A stretch of DNA of 64,000 bases from Chlorocebus sabaeus (Eukaryota > Chordata > Mammalia > Primates > Cercopithecidae): NCBI RefSeq assembly GCF_047675955.1, contig NC_132925.1:70499622-70563621 (forward strand). Direction: 5' to 3'. Both the position numbers and the translations under genes were made by a program. The notes beneath the pieces were generated by a model, which saw only the letters and a list, made by a program, of their open reading frames with translations, did no database searches and was not told where the DNA came from. Positions 1 through 11,030 of the stretch are shown piece after piece. The stretch's first letter is position 1. The number at the start of each line of letters is the position of its first letter.

Positions 1-81
1 AAGATTTAGAAATAATTTAAAGGATCAGTAACAGAAATCGAATGTTGTAAGCTGTAAGTTCTGTATTAAGACTTGTGAATG

Positions 82-391
82 GGCTGGGTGCAGTGGCTTA
101 TGCCTGTAGTCCCAGCACTTTGGGACGCCAAGGCTGGTGGATCACCTGAGGCCAGGAGTTCGAGACCAGCCTGGCCAACATGTTGAAACCTAGAAATACA
201 AAATTTAGCCATCTCTACTAAAAACAATAAGTTAGCTGAGCATGGTGATGCATGCCTGTAGTTCCCGCTACTCAGGAGGCTGAAACAGGAGAATCACTTG
301 AACGCAGGTGGCAGAGGTTGCAGTTAGCCAAGATCATACCCCTATACTCCAGCCTGGGCAAACAAAGCAAGATTCTGTCTCAAATAAATAA
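82..391 (+). mobile_element. Alu
   Basis: Full-length older Alu. Flanking 14-bp direct repeats AAGACTTGTGAATG (68-81) and AAGACTTATGAATG (392-405) are its target-site duplication (TSD). A short internal repeat of the middle A-rich linker is present. Confidence 0.95.
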
Positions 392-524
392 AAGACTTAT
401 GAATGTACCTCTTATGATAACTAATCATCAGAAGACTGATATTGATCAAGTCAAATCACTACACTAAACGTCAGAGCTGGTTTGAAGACTAGCCAGTCCA
501 CAAGGAAGACGAAATCTATTACTT

Positions 525-826
525 TATTTTATTTTATTTTTTGAGACGATGTCTCACTCTGTCACCCAGGGTTGCGTACAGTGGCACAATCTCTGCTCAC
601 TGCAACCTCCGCCTCCCAGATTCAAGCAATTCTCCTGCCTCAGCCTCCCGAGCAGCTGGGATTACAGGTGCCCACCACCATGCCCAGCTAATTTTTTTGT
701 TCTTTTGGTAGATATGGGGTTTCACCATGTTGGCCAGGCTGGTCTTGAACTCCTGACCTCTGGTGATCCACCCACCTTGGCTTCCCAAAGTGCTGGGATT
801 ACAGGCCTGAGCCACTGTGCCCAGCC
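525..826 (-). mobile_element. Alu
   Basis: TTTTA-rich head, then GAGACGATGTCTCACTCTG; ends in GAGCCACTGTGCCCAGCC. Full-length, inverted. Confidence 0.93.
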
Positions 827-1084
827 TATTATTATATTTTAAAGGACTATTGAAAGTTTTATAATGAATATTTCACCTATCTCTACTTCATGTGGTTTTC
901 CACATATGTTTGTCTGACATTCAAATTATGTTTGTCTTAAACTGTGAGCATTCAGATATATACTGCCTTGTGCGTTTGTGAAAATCAAAGTTTTCATAAT
1001 AATAGCTCGTTATACTTGTCATCTTTAATCCCACGTCCTCAGGGCCTTTTCATCGTGCTGTGTTCTTTGGCTGTCACCTCCCTG

Positions 1085-1180
1085 AGAGGGTAAAGGAGAA
1101 GATCATTTTCCTCCTTTTCATAGATAAAAAACTGAGGCCCAAAGATGTACAAGGACATAGTCATAAAGCAGAGGACAAGG
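1085..1180 (-). mobile_element. MIR-like fragment
   Basis: AAACTGAGGCCCAAAGATG followed by an eroded copy of the usual MIR core. Short and diverged. Confidence 0.5.
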
Positions 1181-1652
1181 AAAATGCCCTCCAGCTTGGC
1201 ACTAGCCAGGGTAAATTTACAAAGGCTGAATTATTTGTTCACTGGTATATCGCCAGCCCAAGTAGACACTCTATTTGTGGAATACATCAAGACAAGCTAC
1301 TAAAAATCCAGTTGGAAGACCTGTATTTCATAATGGTGTGATTTAATATGAATTATTCTAAAACATTTAAGCCTACTACTGATATTTTTGGTACACCATC
1401 GCCTCAGAAATGGACTACAAGAATTGCATTACAGCTAAATTGTGACTCAGAAAAAGTCATATAAAAATACTATGATAAATGCTTGAAAGGAAAGTGGAGG
1501 AGGCAGATGGTCCATTCAGCTGAAAATATAAAATTTTATAAGCTAGGAATTTGAGTACCAGTGAATAAAAACGTTTCATAGTATATTTTTTCAGTTTTGT
1601 AAAATAAATCAAATTTCTTTGTATGTTTCCTGCTTTTGAAAATGCTTGGTTG

Positions 1653-1949
1653 GGGCTGGGCACGGTGGCTCATACCTGTAATCCCAGCACTTTGAGAGGC
1701 CATGGTGGGCGGATCATGAGGTCAAGAGAGCAAGACCATCCTGGCCAACATGGTGAAACCCTGTCTCTACTAAAAATAGAAAAATTAGATGGTCATGATG
1801 GTGGGCGCCTGTAGTCCCAGCTACTCAGGAGGCTGAGGCAGGAAAATTGCTTGAACCTAGGAGGTGGAGGTTGCAGTGAGCCGAGATCCCACCACTGCAC
1901 TACAGCCTGGCGACAGAGCGAGACTTCGTCTCAAAACAAAATAAAAGAA
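1653..1949 (+). mobile_element. Alu
   Basis: Full-length. TSD GAAAATGCTTGGTTG (1638-1652) against GAAAATGCTTCGTTG (1950-1964), one mismatch. Confidence 0.95.
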
Positions 1950-2320
1950 GAAAATGCTTCGTTGATTTCCTTAAAGACACAAATCTTGTATTTCAAAAGA
2001 AATATGGCAAAGAAACTTACAAAACCAAACTTATCCATACCAACTATTTCTGTCCATCTTTCTACCTATTTACCTGTTCATCTGTCATCTCTCTGTCATC
2101 TATTTTTTTCACCCACAGTAGAAGCAGATGTCGTTTTCCTTCCTGCAGTGCTTCACATGCTTAAGAGGCCTAAGGAGGAGGTTTGAAGGGCTATCTTTAT
2201 ATTTTTTAAAGAAGAAATTGTGTGAATTGAAGACTTCCATTTCATAATTAAGTTGGCCTAAGATGAATGCTATTTTGGGGAACCTTTCCAAGGTCGATTT
2301 ATTAAGAAATAGACTGAGAG

Positions 2321-2486
2321 AGCTGGGTTTGGTGACATGCACCTATAGTCCTGGCTACGCTGTAGCCCAAGGCAGGAGGATTGCTTGAGCCTGCAGGTTG
2401 AGGCTGCAGTGAGCTATGATCATGCCACTGCACTCTAGCCTATGTGACAGCAAGAATCCGTCTCTTAGAAAAAAGTAAATAAAATA
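2321..2486 (+). mobile_element. Alu right-monomer fragment
   Basis: Starts at the position equal to the second Alu monomer (GTCCTGGCTACG) and ends in CCGTCTCTTAGAAAAA. Either a 5'-truncated Alu or a free right monomer. Its A-rich tail runs straight into the purine microsatellite that follows. Confidence 0.85.
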
Positions 2487-2489
2487 AAT

Positions 2490-2626
2490 AAATAAGAAAG
2501 GAAGGAAGGAAGAAAGGAAGAGGGGAGGGGAGGGGAGGGGAGGGGAGGGGAGGGGAGGGAAGGGAAGGGAAGGGAAGGGAAGGGAAGGGAAGGGAAGGGA
2601 AGGGAAGGGAAGGGAAGGGAAGGGAA
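2490..2626 (+). repeat. Purine microsatellite (GGAA / GGGGA / GGGAA)n
   Basis: A TAAA run passes into GGAA units, then GGGGA units from 2521 and GGGAA units to 2626. The + strand is pure purine through about 110 bp. It sits where the poly-A tail of the preceding Alu fragment should end, so it probably grew from that tail. Confidence 0.97.
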
Positions 2627-2707
2627 TAGATAGAGATATCCATTTCAGGGAAACTTGTTAAATGAGTCACAAATGGTTACAATTTTAAATTTATAAAGAA
2701 TACATGA

Positions 2708-2958
2708 GGTTGGGCACAGCGGTTCACGCCTGTAATCCCAGCACTTTGGGAGGCGGGCAGATCACTTTAGGCTGTCCAACATGGCAAAACCCTGTCTCTA
2801 CTAAAAATACAAAAATTAGCCAAGTGTGGTGGTGCACACCTGCAGTCCCAGCTACTTGGGAGGCTGAGGCACGAGAATTGCTTAAGCCGAGATCATGCCA
2901 CTGCACTCCAGCCTAAGCGACAGAGCGAGACCCTGTCTCAAAACAAACAAACAAAAAA
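2708..2958 (+). mobile_element. Alu with internal deletions
   Basis: Left arm lacks the stretch around GAGGTCAGGAGTTCGAGACC and the right arm lacks the part after CTTGAACC; the tail is AAACAAACAAACAAAAAA. Confidence 0.92.
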
Positions 2959-3119
2959 GAGTACAGTTTACTCTTGGTTGAAGTGAAGTCAGTAGTTCAT
3001 GGGTGTCGGACACCAGCCAGGATTGTTTATACACCCCTTGGAGAGACAATCCATAGTTTGGCTTGATGCATGACATGGGGGAAGTGGGTATCAGAAGTAG
3101 GGGATTCCTAACTGTCCAG

Positions 3120-3330
3120 CTTTAAATCTCAGCTCCATCACCTACGGGCTGGGTGACTTTAAGCAACAGCCTATTCTGTCTTCCCAAGCTTCAGTCTCTC
3201 CACCTGTGAAGCAGGAGGGTGATAACATTACCTTCTCACAGGACTCATGAATTAATATATATCCAAAGCTCTTGGAACAGATAATAAGCACTTAATAAAT
3301 GTTTCTTGTTTTTGTAGTTATTGATGATGT
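3120..3330 (+). mobile_element. MIR
   Basis: Recognisable MIR series: GGGTGACTTTAAGCAAC, CAGTCTCTCCACCTGTGAA, a TGATAACATTACC block, and an AAGCACTTAATAAATG end. Confidence 0.8.
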
Positions 3331-3376
3331 TATTCTAAAATTCCCAAGAGGACTATGTTATAAAATGTTCTCATCT

Positions 3377-3598
3377 GCCAGGCACGGTGGCTCACGCCTG
3401 TAATCCCAACACTTTGGAGGCCGAGGCAGGTGGGTCACCTGAGGTCAGGAGTTCAAGACCAACCTGACCAACATGGAGAAACCTCATCTCTCCTAAAAAT
3501 ACAAAAATTAGCTGGGTGTGGTGGCGCATGCCTGTAATCCCAGCTACTCACAAGGCTGAGGCAGGAGAATTGCTTGAACCCGGGAGGCAGGAGAATTG
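3377..3598 (+). mobile_element. Alu, 3' truncated
   Basis: Normal Alu to CTTGAACCCGGGAGGC, then breaks into unrelated TTTG-rich sequence. Confidence 0.92.
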
Positions 3599-3681
3599 TT
3601 TTTTGTTTGTTTATTTGTTTTAACCTTATATTATAAAAGAAGAATGTTGGTGAAAATATTTTAAACATGGTATTACCCTAG

Positions 3682-3861
3682 AGATGGGTAAACCCCATCT
3701 CTACCAAAAATACAAAAGTTAGCCAGGCGTGGTGGCAGGTGCCTATAGTTCCAGCTGCTTGGGAGGCTGAGGCAGGAGAATCATGTGAACCTGAGAGGCA
3801 AAGGTTGCCACTGCACTCCAGCCTGGGCGAAAGGCTGCTTCATCTCAAAAAAAGAAAAAAG
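3682..3861 (+). mobile_element. Alu, 5' truncated
   Basis: Starts near AAACCCCATCTCTACC and runs to the tail. Carries odd variants AGTTCCAGCTGCTTGG and AATCATGTGAACCT that are shared with the Alu at 6227-6516. Confidence 0.92.
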
Positions 3862-4740
3862 AGCAGTTCAATTAGATGGATGATATAATCCTGAAAATAA
3901 AAGTATCTCTGCATATTTATTCATGCAAAACAGCCAGATAGGATACCTAGTTTACCAGGCCTTCTTTAGTCAAAGGCTTAGTTTTAACTTCATGACCATA
4001 ATTTTCTTCCTCCTGATTCATCCTTTCTTCCTCTAAAATCATTGATTATCTTGTAAGCACCTTGCATTTTTTCTAAATAAAGAAAAAATAGTTTTCCATC
4101 GGAACGCCTTGCTGCTACTAATTCAAATTGTCATTGTACATTGGTGCCAGGGTGCATTTAAGCAATTAGAATGCTGTAATTAAAGTCTGCTGTGTATGTA
4201 ATCTTATAATGTGGAAGGGTAAGTACAGAAGTTGAGAGCTTGGTTCCAAATGTTTGTTTAATACTGGTTATTCATCTGTTCTCCAATTGTCTCCCTGTAT
4301 ATGTATTAGATGTGGGTGCCCTGGAACCTCCATGCCTATTGGCAGAGCCTGACCTATTTAGGCTGCCTGCCTGTCTTGCATCGCCTAACAATTTAGCCAT
4401 AGATCACCACACCTCTCATTTCCAGGGCAGTCTCATCAACACTCGCTCCTTCGCTTTGAAAATGTGTTGGCACAAAAGTTTGTAAGAAGGATTCAGATAT
4501 TGGCAGAACGGTGGAGACAGTCTCTGGTATTTGACCTTGTGACAGTCTCATTCTTCCTGGTCTTAGAGGGAATGAAGTAGAGCCTCAAGACTTCAGAACA
4601 GGAGAAAAGTAAAAATAAGAATTGGGAGGAAAGCTCATAGTCCTGATGATATGTTTTGCAGCATCTTCTGGTAGAACATTGTCATCAAAAGGTTTAGTTT
4701 TTTAAAAGGTATAGATTAATTCACTTAAAAATATGTATTA

Positions 4741-4902
4741 GGCCAGGCACAGTGGCTCACACCTGTAATCCCAGCACTTTGGGAGGCCCAGGCAGGAGGA
4801 TCACTTGAGACCACAAGTGTGAGACCAGCCTGACCAACATGATGAAACCCCGTCTCTACTAAAAGTACAAAAATTAGCCAGGTGTGGTGGTGCATGCCAG
4901 TA
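4741..4902 (+). mobile_element. Alu, 3' truncated, capped by a TA/CA microsatellite
   Basis: Alu sequence stops in the right arm at GCATGCCAGTAAT and passes into alternating TA/CA. The TSD ATATGTATTA is intact on both sides (4731-4740 and 4955-4964), enclosing both the Alu and the microsatellite. Confidence 0.93.
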
Positions 4903-4914
4903 ATATATACACAC

Positions 4915-4953
<39 letters not shown>

Positions 4954-4956
4954 TAT
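4903..4956 (+). repeat. (TA)/(CA) microsatellite
   Basis: ATATATACACACATAT units followed by about twelve CA units, lying inside the TSD of the preceding Alu. Confidence 0.95.
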
Positions 4957-5094
4957 ATGTATTAAATATTTTCTATGTGCTAAGCACTATATAGGTGCTG
5001 GGTGTGCAGTGGTGAGTTAAAGATATCTCTGCTCATGTGGAGGTTAGAGTTTTATGAAATTAATAACCATAGTTCACCAATTGTGTTTAATATA

Positions 5095-5690
5095 CAGTCT
5101 TTATTCAAATTGCTCTGATAGCTAATGTTATTTCTAGTCTTTCCCACCCTTTTCCGGTCCCAGAGCCAATTCAGGGTCATACATTGCATTTAGTGGGCAT
5201 AACTCTAAAGTGCCCTTTGTAATCAGGAGCAGGCCAGTCTTCCTTTGGCTTTTATTACACTGGTATTTCTGAAGAGTACAGGGCAGCTGTCTTGCAGAAG
5301 ATCTCTCAATTTGTGAAATATGGATTTCTCTAACTCACTGGTTCCAAACACACATCATTTTGGACTTGAAGCAGAAACATCTGGGAACTTATGGAAAACA
5401 CAGAGACCTACACCCTGTCCTATCTCTTTCTATCCTATTAATACTTTGATGAGCCTGGGGCTCTGTATTCTTTATTAGTTCTCCAGGTATCTGCAATGCA
5501 CCAAAGTTTGAGAATCACTAGTCTAATAATTTTCTCATGGCAAGAACACTCTATAGATGATGAAATGGCCTCAGTTGCATCTCACAAAGAGGTATGCGAT
5601 GTCAGTCTGTCTTGTTTGAGTTAAGGTGGTATCTGCCAGGTTATTCTGAAGTCACCTTTTCCTTTGTAATTAAGTTTTCTGGAATTGACA
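5095..5690. mobile_element. Old L1 (L1M-type) 3' region, two pieces
   Basis: Pieces at about 5095-5335 (CATACATTGCATTTAGTGG, GAAGAGTACAGGGCAG) and 5605-5690 (GGTGGTATCTGCCAGG, CCTTTGTAATTAAG) match the order of old mammalian L1 3' sequence as I recall it. A MER5-like element separates them. Confidence 0.65.
5336..5520. mobile_element. MER5-like hAT DNA element
   Basis: Starts CACTGGTTCCAAACAC and ends AAGTTTGAGAATCACTA, the inverted ends of this family; middle has CCTGTCCTATC. Inserted in old L1. Confidence 0.65.
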
Positions 5691-5720
5691 CTTTGAGGCT
5701 ACTCGACCATCCTGTTTCTT

Positions 5721-6029
5721 TCTTTTTTTCTTTTTCTTTTTTTTTTTTTGAGACAGAGTCTCTCTGTCTCCCAGGCTGGAGTGCAGTGGCACGATCTCCG
5801 CTCACTGCAAGCTCCACCTCCCGAGTTCATGCCATTCTCCTGCCTCAGCCCCCCGAGTAGCTGGGACTACGTGCGCCTGCCAGCACGCCTGGCTAATTTT
5901 TTGTATATTTAGTAGAGACGGGGTTTCACTGTGTTAGCCAGGATGGTCTCGATCTCCTGACCTCATGATCCACCCGCCTCGGTTTCCCAAAGTGCTGGGA
6001 TTACAGGCATGAGCCACCATGCCTGGCCT
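5721..6029 (-). mobile_element. Alu (Y-like)
   Basis: Exact 15-bp TSD ACCATCCTGTTTCTT at 5706-5720 and 6030-6044. GCAAGCTCCACCTCC and TTCATGCCATTCTCC in the inverted strand are AluY/Sc-type. Confidence 0.96.
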
Positions 6030-6226
6030 ACCATCCTGTTTCTTAACAGTCTTTGACCCAATGATCTCAGCCTCCAGTGGTGATCTTGCCTAAGTCAGTT
6101 AGTACTATGGTCATTGCAAAAGGTAAATTTCTAATTGAATCACCTTCAACATTTCTTAGTTAGCATTCATATGTAAAGAATAATTTTTCCTTCTTCTCCA
6201 TCTTTATTTTTTAAAAATATTTTTCA

Positions 6227-6516
6227 GGCCAGGCACGGTGGCTCATGCCTGTAATCCCAGCACCTTGGGAGGCCGAGGTGGGTGAATCACCTGAGGTCAG
6301 GAGTTCGAGACCAGCCTGGCCAATGTGGCAAAACCCCGTCTCTACTGAAAATACAAAAATTAGCCAGGCGTGGTGGCAGGTGCCTGTAATTCCAGCTGCT
6401 TGGGAGGCTGAGGCAGGAGAATCATGTGAACCTGGGAGGCAGAGGTTGCAGTGAGCCGAGATTGTGCCACTGCACTCCAGCCTGGGAGAAAGGCTACTCC
6501 ATCTCAAAAAAAAAAT
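6227..6516 (+). mobile_element. Alu
   Basis: Full-length. Shares odd right-arm variants (AATTCCAGCTGCTTGGG, AATCATGTGAACCT, GAAAGGCTACTCCATC) with the fragment at 3682-3861. Confidence 0.95.
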
Positions 6517-6615
6517 TGCTTTCTGTCATTCATTTTGATGCTCCCACTTTGCCCAACAGAATCCTCTTTAAGTCAGATCCTGTGTTCTTATGGCTTGTCT
6601 TCATCACTTTTGAGG

Positions 6616-6930
6616 TTTTTTGTTTTGTTTTGTTTTTTGAGACAAGGTCTCACTCTGTCACCCAGGTTGGAGTGCAGTGGTGAAATCACAGCTCACTGTA
6701 GCCTCAACTTCCCAGGCTCAAATGATTCTCCCTCATCAGCCTCCCGAGTAACTGGGACTACAGGTGCACGCCATCAAGTCTGGATTTTTTTTAATTTTTT
6801 TTTTTTTTTTTGTAGCAAGAGGGTCTCACTATGTTGCCCAGGCTGGTCTAGAGCTACTGTGCTCAAGCAATCCTCCCGCCTAGGCCTCCCAAAGTGCTGG
6901 GTTTACAGGCATGAACCACTATGTCTGGCC
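6616..6930 (-). mobile_element. Alu (J-like)
   Basis: Diverged, with a long poly-T in the inner linker. Ends GAACCACTATGTCTGGCC. Confidence 0.93.
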
Positions 6931-7614
6931 TCACTTCTTTATTTTATGACATTGCACAAACCATACCTGGGCTGGTACCTGGGGAAAGTATGGTCTGGCT
7001 AGTTTTCTCTCCTTTCTCATTTTCATATCTGTATATTTGTATTATCCTCCCACGGCTAAGCATTAATTCACATGTGACAAACTTTCTCTCTCTCTGTTTG
7101 TTCCTATCTTCATTGTGATCAAGTTTCTGAGAAGCTGTCTGCCCAGATACTTTGGTCATAATGCTCATGTCTTTGAAACTGTGATATACACCCACAAAAA
7201 TACCTGTATTTGTTTGTTTTTTTGTAATGCTTTTTACTTTTTCAGAGCATCTTTATGTCTCATTTTTGTTTGTCCTCAAAACTCCATGAAGTATTACATA
7301 GATATTATTTATTTTCCTGCTACTTTTGTAGAAAATAAATCCAGAAGAGTAAATGATGTTTTGATATCTAACACCTCTTTGTGTGTAGTGTCATACATAT
7401 ATCTAGAATTGCTGTCTAGGTACTGTGCTTACAGTTCTCATAGATGGTGAAACCTGGGCTATGTCCTCACAGTTCAAAAACCTGGGGTCCCTTACTCTGA
7501 GCTGAATATCAGGGCAAATCAAATCTATAGTGAATCAAGAAACACAAGAAGCATTCCCTTTTTAAAAAGAAAGATATAAATACCCCCACCAACTTTTTAC
7601 TTCATTACTCTTTC

Positions 7615-7790
7615 AGTTGCTCTTCTACAAATATTGAACACCTGCTGTGTGCCAGGGAGTGTTCTAGCTTCTGGAGCTACAACTGTGGCAAAAACAGATA
7701 ACAATTCATGCCCTTAAGAACTATACCTACTAGGCCAGGGTGACACCAGGTAGGGCATCAGACAATAAAGGAAATAAGTAATATGTATAA
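7615..7790 (-). mobile_element. Ancient interspersed repeat (L2-like)
   Basis: ATTGAACACCTGCTGTGTG, CCAGGGAGTGTTCTAGC and AGACAATAAAGGAAATAAG follow the order of a well-known ancient mammalian repeat. I am unsure of the family name. Confidence 0.5.
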
Positions 7791-7910
7791 TGTATTAGGA
7801 GATGCAAACAGAGTCACCAAATACAGTTGTGCAGATTGCTCACTGCCCAACTCTGTGTCCAGTAATGCCAATGGAGGTCTTGGATCTAAGCGATTAAGAA
7901 TGGGGTGGCC

Positions 7911-8496
7911 ACTTTGGGAGGCTGAGGTGGGCGGTTCACTTGAGGCCAGGAGTTCGAGACCAGCCTGGCCAACGTGGCAAAACCCCATCTCTAGAAATAC
8001 AAAAATTAGGCCGGGCACGGTGGCTCATGCCTGTAATCCCAGCACTTTGGGAGGCTGAGATGGGTGGATCACAAGGTCAGGAGATCGAGATCATCCTGGC
8101 GAACATGGTGAAATCCCATCTCTACTAAAAATACAAAAACAAAATTAGCCAGGTGTGGTGGCGGGCGTCTGTAGTCCCAGCTACTCAGAGGCTGAGGCAG
8201 GAGAATGGCGTGAACCTAGGAGGCGGAGCTTGCAGCGAGCCAAGATCGTGCCACTGCACTCCAGCCTGGGTGACACAGCGAGACTCCGTCTCAAAACAAA
8301 AAACAAAAAACAAACAAACAGCAACAAAAAATTAGCAGGGTGTGATGGTGTGTGCTGTAATCCCAGGTACTCAGGAGGCTGAGACATGAGAATCGTTTGA
8401 ACCTAGGAGGCAAAGGTTGCAGTGAGCAAGATCATGCCACTGCACTCCAGCCTGGGCAACAGAGGGAGACTCTGTCTCAAAAAAAAAAAAAAAAAA
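7911..8496 (+). mobile_element. 5'-truncated Alu split by a younger Alu
   Basis: Outer element occupies 7911-8009 and 8324-8496. TSD AAGAATGGGGTGGCC (7896-7910) against AAGAATGGGGTTGCC (8497-8511). It begins at ACTTTGGGAGG, missing the first 40 or so bases. Confidence 0.95.
8010..8323 (+). mobile_element. AluY-like, nested in an older Alu
   Basis: Inserted in the ACAAAAATTAG linker of the outer Alu, which is repeated on both sides. AGGTCAGGAGATCGAGATC and GAATGGCGTGAACC are AluY marks. Confidence 0.95.
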
Positions 8497-8603
8497 AAGA
8501 ATGGGGTTGCCATTCAGTCAGATGGAAAAGGATACAAGTAAGATCAGGAGTTGTTTCTTAACTTTGTATTAAAGAATAAAATACATATTGAAAAGTGCAT
8601 ATA

Positions 8604-8911
8604 GGCTGGGTAGAGTGGCTCATGTCTGCAATCTTAGCACTTTGGGAGGCCAAGGCAGGTGGATTGCTTAAGCCCGGGAGTTCAAGACCAGCCTGGGCAA
8701 CATAGCAAGATCCTGTCTCTACAAAACATGAAAATGAAAAATTAGCCACGCATGGTGGCACATACCTTTAGTCCCAGCTATTTGAAAGGCTAAGGTGGGA
8801 AGATCACTTGAGCCCAGGAGTTCAAAGATGCAGTGAGCTATAATAGTACCACTGCACTCCAGCCTGGGTGACAGAAAAAGACCCTGTCTCAAAAAAAAAA
8901 ACCAAAAAAAC
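8604..8911 (+). mobile_element. Alu (J-like)
   Basis: Exact TSD AAGTGCATATA at 8593-8603 and 8912-8922. GGGCAACATAGCAAGATCC is an older Alu form. Confidence 0.95.
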
Positions 8912-9019
8912 AAGTGCATATAACTAGCATCAACATCAAGGAAACAGATTACTGGCACCCGAGAAGCCCCTCACATTTTCTCTTCCAGTCATTATTCTGT
9001 CTGCTGCCTTTGCCTTTTT

Positions 9020-9289
9020 GTTTTATTTATTTATTTATTTGAAACGGAGTCTCGCTCTGTTGCCCAGGTTGGAGTGCAGTGGCATGATCTCGGCTCACTG
9101 CAACCTCCGCCTCCCGGGTTCAAGCAATTCTCCTGTCTCAGCCTCCTGAGTAGCTGGGACTACAGCTGCCTACCAACACGCCTGGCTAATTTTTGTGTTT
9201 TTAGTAGAGACGGGGTTTCAGCATTTTGGTCAGGCTGGTCTCAAACTCCTGACCTTAGGTGATCAGGCGTGAGCTACCGCACCTGGCCT
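9020..9289 (-). mobile_element. Alu
   Basis: TTTA-rich head; lacks the CCTCCCAAAGTGCTGGGATT block, so ends GGTGATCAGGCGTGAGC. Confidence 0.93.
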
Positions 9290-9520
9290 ACTATTGCTTT
9301 TAACAGCATTTCTTAGTTGTGGTTGACTTTGAACTTTGTATGACAGGAGTCATACAGTATGTATTCTTTTATTGTCTGGTTGTTTTTACTCAAATTATGT
9401 TTTTGAGATTCATCCATATTCTCGTATGTAGCTGTGCCCAGCTTGTTCATTTTCACTGCTGAATAGTAGTATATAGTATGAATATACCAAGCTTCATTTA
9501 CTTATTAATAGGCATTTGTG

Positions 9521-9805
9521 GACCCAGCGCGGTAGCTCACGCCTGTAATCCCAGCACTTTGGGAGGCCGAGGCGGGCGGATCACCTGAGGTGAGGAGTTC
9601 GAGACCAGCTTCACCAACATGAAGAAACTCTGGCTTTACTAAAAATACCAGGTGCGGTGGCACATGCCTGTAATCCCAGCTACTAGGGAGGGTGAGGCAG
9701 GAGAATCACTGGAACCTGGGAGGCAGAGGTTGTAGTGAGTCGAGATCATGCCATTGCACTCCAGCCTGGACAACAAGAGCGAAACTCTGCCTCAAAAAAA
9801 AAAAA
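9521..9805 (+). mobile_element. Alu
   Basis: Exact TSD GGCATTTGTG at 9511-9520 and 9806-9815, splitting the old L1. A deletion of about 20 bp lies at the linker (AAAAATACCAGGTGCGG). Confidence 0.95.
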
Positions 9806-9999
9806 GGCATTTGTGTACCTCGCAGTATTTGATTATTACAAATAGCACTGCCTTGAAGATCCTAGTGCCTGTCTTTGCATGGACATATGCAAACATGTCT
9901 GCTAGGTGTATACTTAGGAGAAAATTGCTGAGCCATAGTGTATATGTATGTTAAGCTTTAGTAGACTCTGCAAAAAAGTCAATTCAAACCAACTTATAA

Positions 10000-10294
10000 G
10001 CTGGGTGTGGTGGTTCATGCCTGTAATCCTAGCATTTTGGGAGGCCGAGGTGGGTGAATCACTTGAGGCCAGGAGTTCAAGACTAGCCTAGCCAACATGG
10101 TGAAACCCCATCTCTACTAAAAATACAAAAATTAGCTGGGCATGGTGGCAGGCACCTGAAATCCCAGCTACTCAAGAGGCTGAGGCATGAGAATCGCTTG
10201 AACCCGGGAGGCAGAGATTGCAGTGAGCCAGTATCGCGCCACTGCACTCCAGCCTGGGTGACAGAGTGAGACTCTGTTTTAAAAAAATAAAAAT
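10000..10294 (+). mobile_element. Alu, first of a head-to-tail pair
   Basis: Starts right after ACCAACTTATA (9988-9998); the second copy of that duplication comes only after the next Alu, at 10641-10651. Confidence 0.95.
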
Positions 10295-10594
10295 AGGGCA
10301 GGTGCGGTGACTCATGCCTGTAATCCCAGCACTTTGGGAAGCCGAGGCGGGCTGATCAAAAGGTCAAGAGTTCGAGACCAGCCTGGCCAACATAGTGAAA
10401 CCCCGTCTTTACTTAAAATACAAAAATTAGCCAGGCATGGTGGCACACACCTGTAGTCCCAGCTATTCGGGAGGTAAGGCAGGAGAATTGCTTGATCCCA
10501 GGAGGTGGAGGTGTGGTGAGCCAAGATTGCGCCACTGTACTCCAGCCTGGGCAACAGAGGGAGACTCCGTCTCAAATAAATAAATAAATAAATA
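10295..10594 (+). mobile_element. Alu, second of a head-to-tail pair
   Basis: Begins directly at the A-rich tail of the first Alu. Own tail is ATAAATAAATAAATAAA. Confidence 0.95.
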
Positions 10595-11030
10595 AAATGA
10601 AAATTTTAAAATGTCTACTTTCAAAGAAAACAAAAACAATACCAACTTATAGTCCACCAGCCACGTATGAGAGGTATGCAGTAAGACGTAACATCTATCT
10701 CATGTAGTGCAACCAGATATACCATGCACATTGCAAAGAACTACATGAAAATATTATTTGGAGACAATTTTACTGTTAGCCTAGAAAATGGAAATAAATT
10801 AGCTAAAACTTGTTAACATTATTAGCTTCAGTGAGACATTGGTTACAAGTTAAATACACTAAAAGTAGTAATAATCCTGCATGATAATAATCAGATAATA
10901 GATGAAAAAAAGTGTTTGCTAAATGTGTATAGCAAAATGTAAAATACTAAATAGTAATCCTCACATGGAATGTGTGTGATATTTGTAGGTATATTACAAA
11001 ACTTTATGATCACAATAAAGTGATTTCATT

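Larger units (their letters stand above)
8550..9990 (+). mobile_element. Old L1 (L1M-type), broken by three Alus
   Basis: Pieces at about 8550-8603, 8923-9018, 9290-9520 and 9816-9985 read in order like one old L1: AAAAGTGCATATAACTAGC, GAAACAGATTACTGGC, TTGAGATTCATCCATATTC, TTCACTGCTGAATAGTAG, GGTGTATACTTAGGAG. Confidence 0.7.

Noticed and set aside
1060..1341. 93-codon open frame with charged residues
   Set aside because: Overlaps a MIR-like piece and shows no family resemblance.
2490..2626. CRISPR-like or satellite array
   Set aside because: Simple 5-bp purine repeat from an Alu tail; no spacers.
6451..7002. 183-codon open frame, and the many frames rich in LECSG, GWSQTPDLR or SWDYR
   Set aside because: These are translations of Alu repeats in either orientation; the repeat explains them fully.
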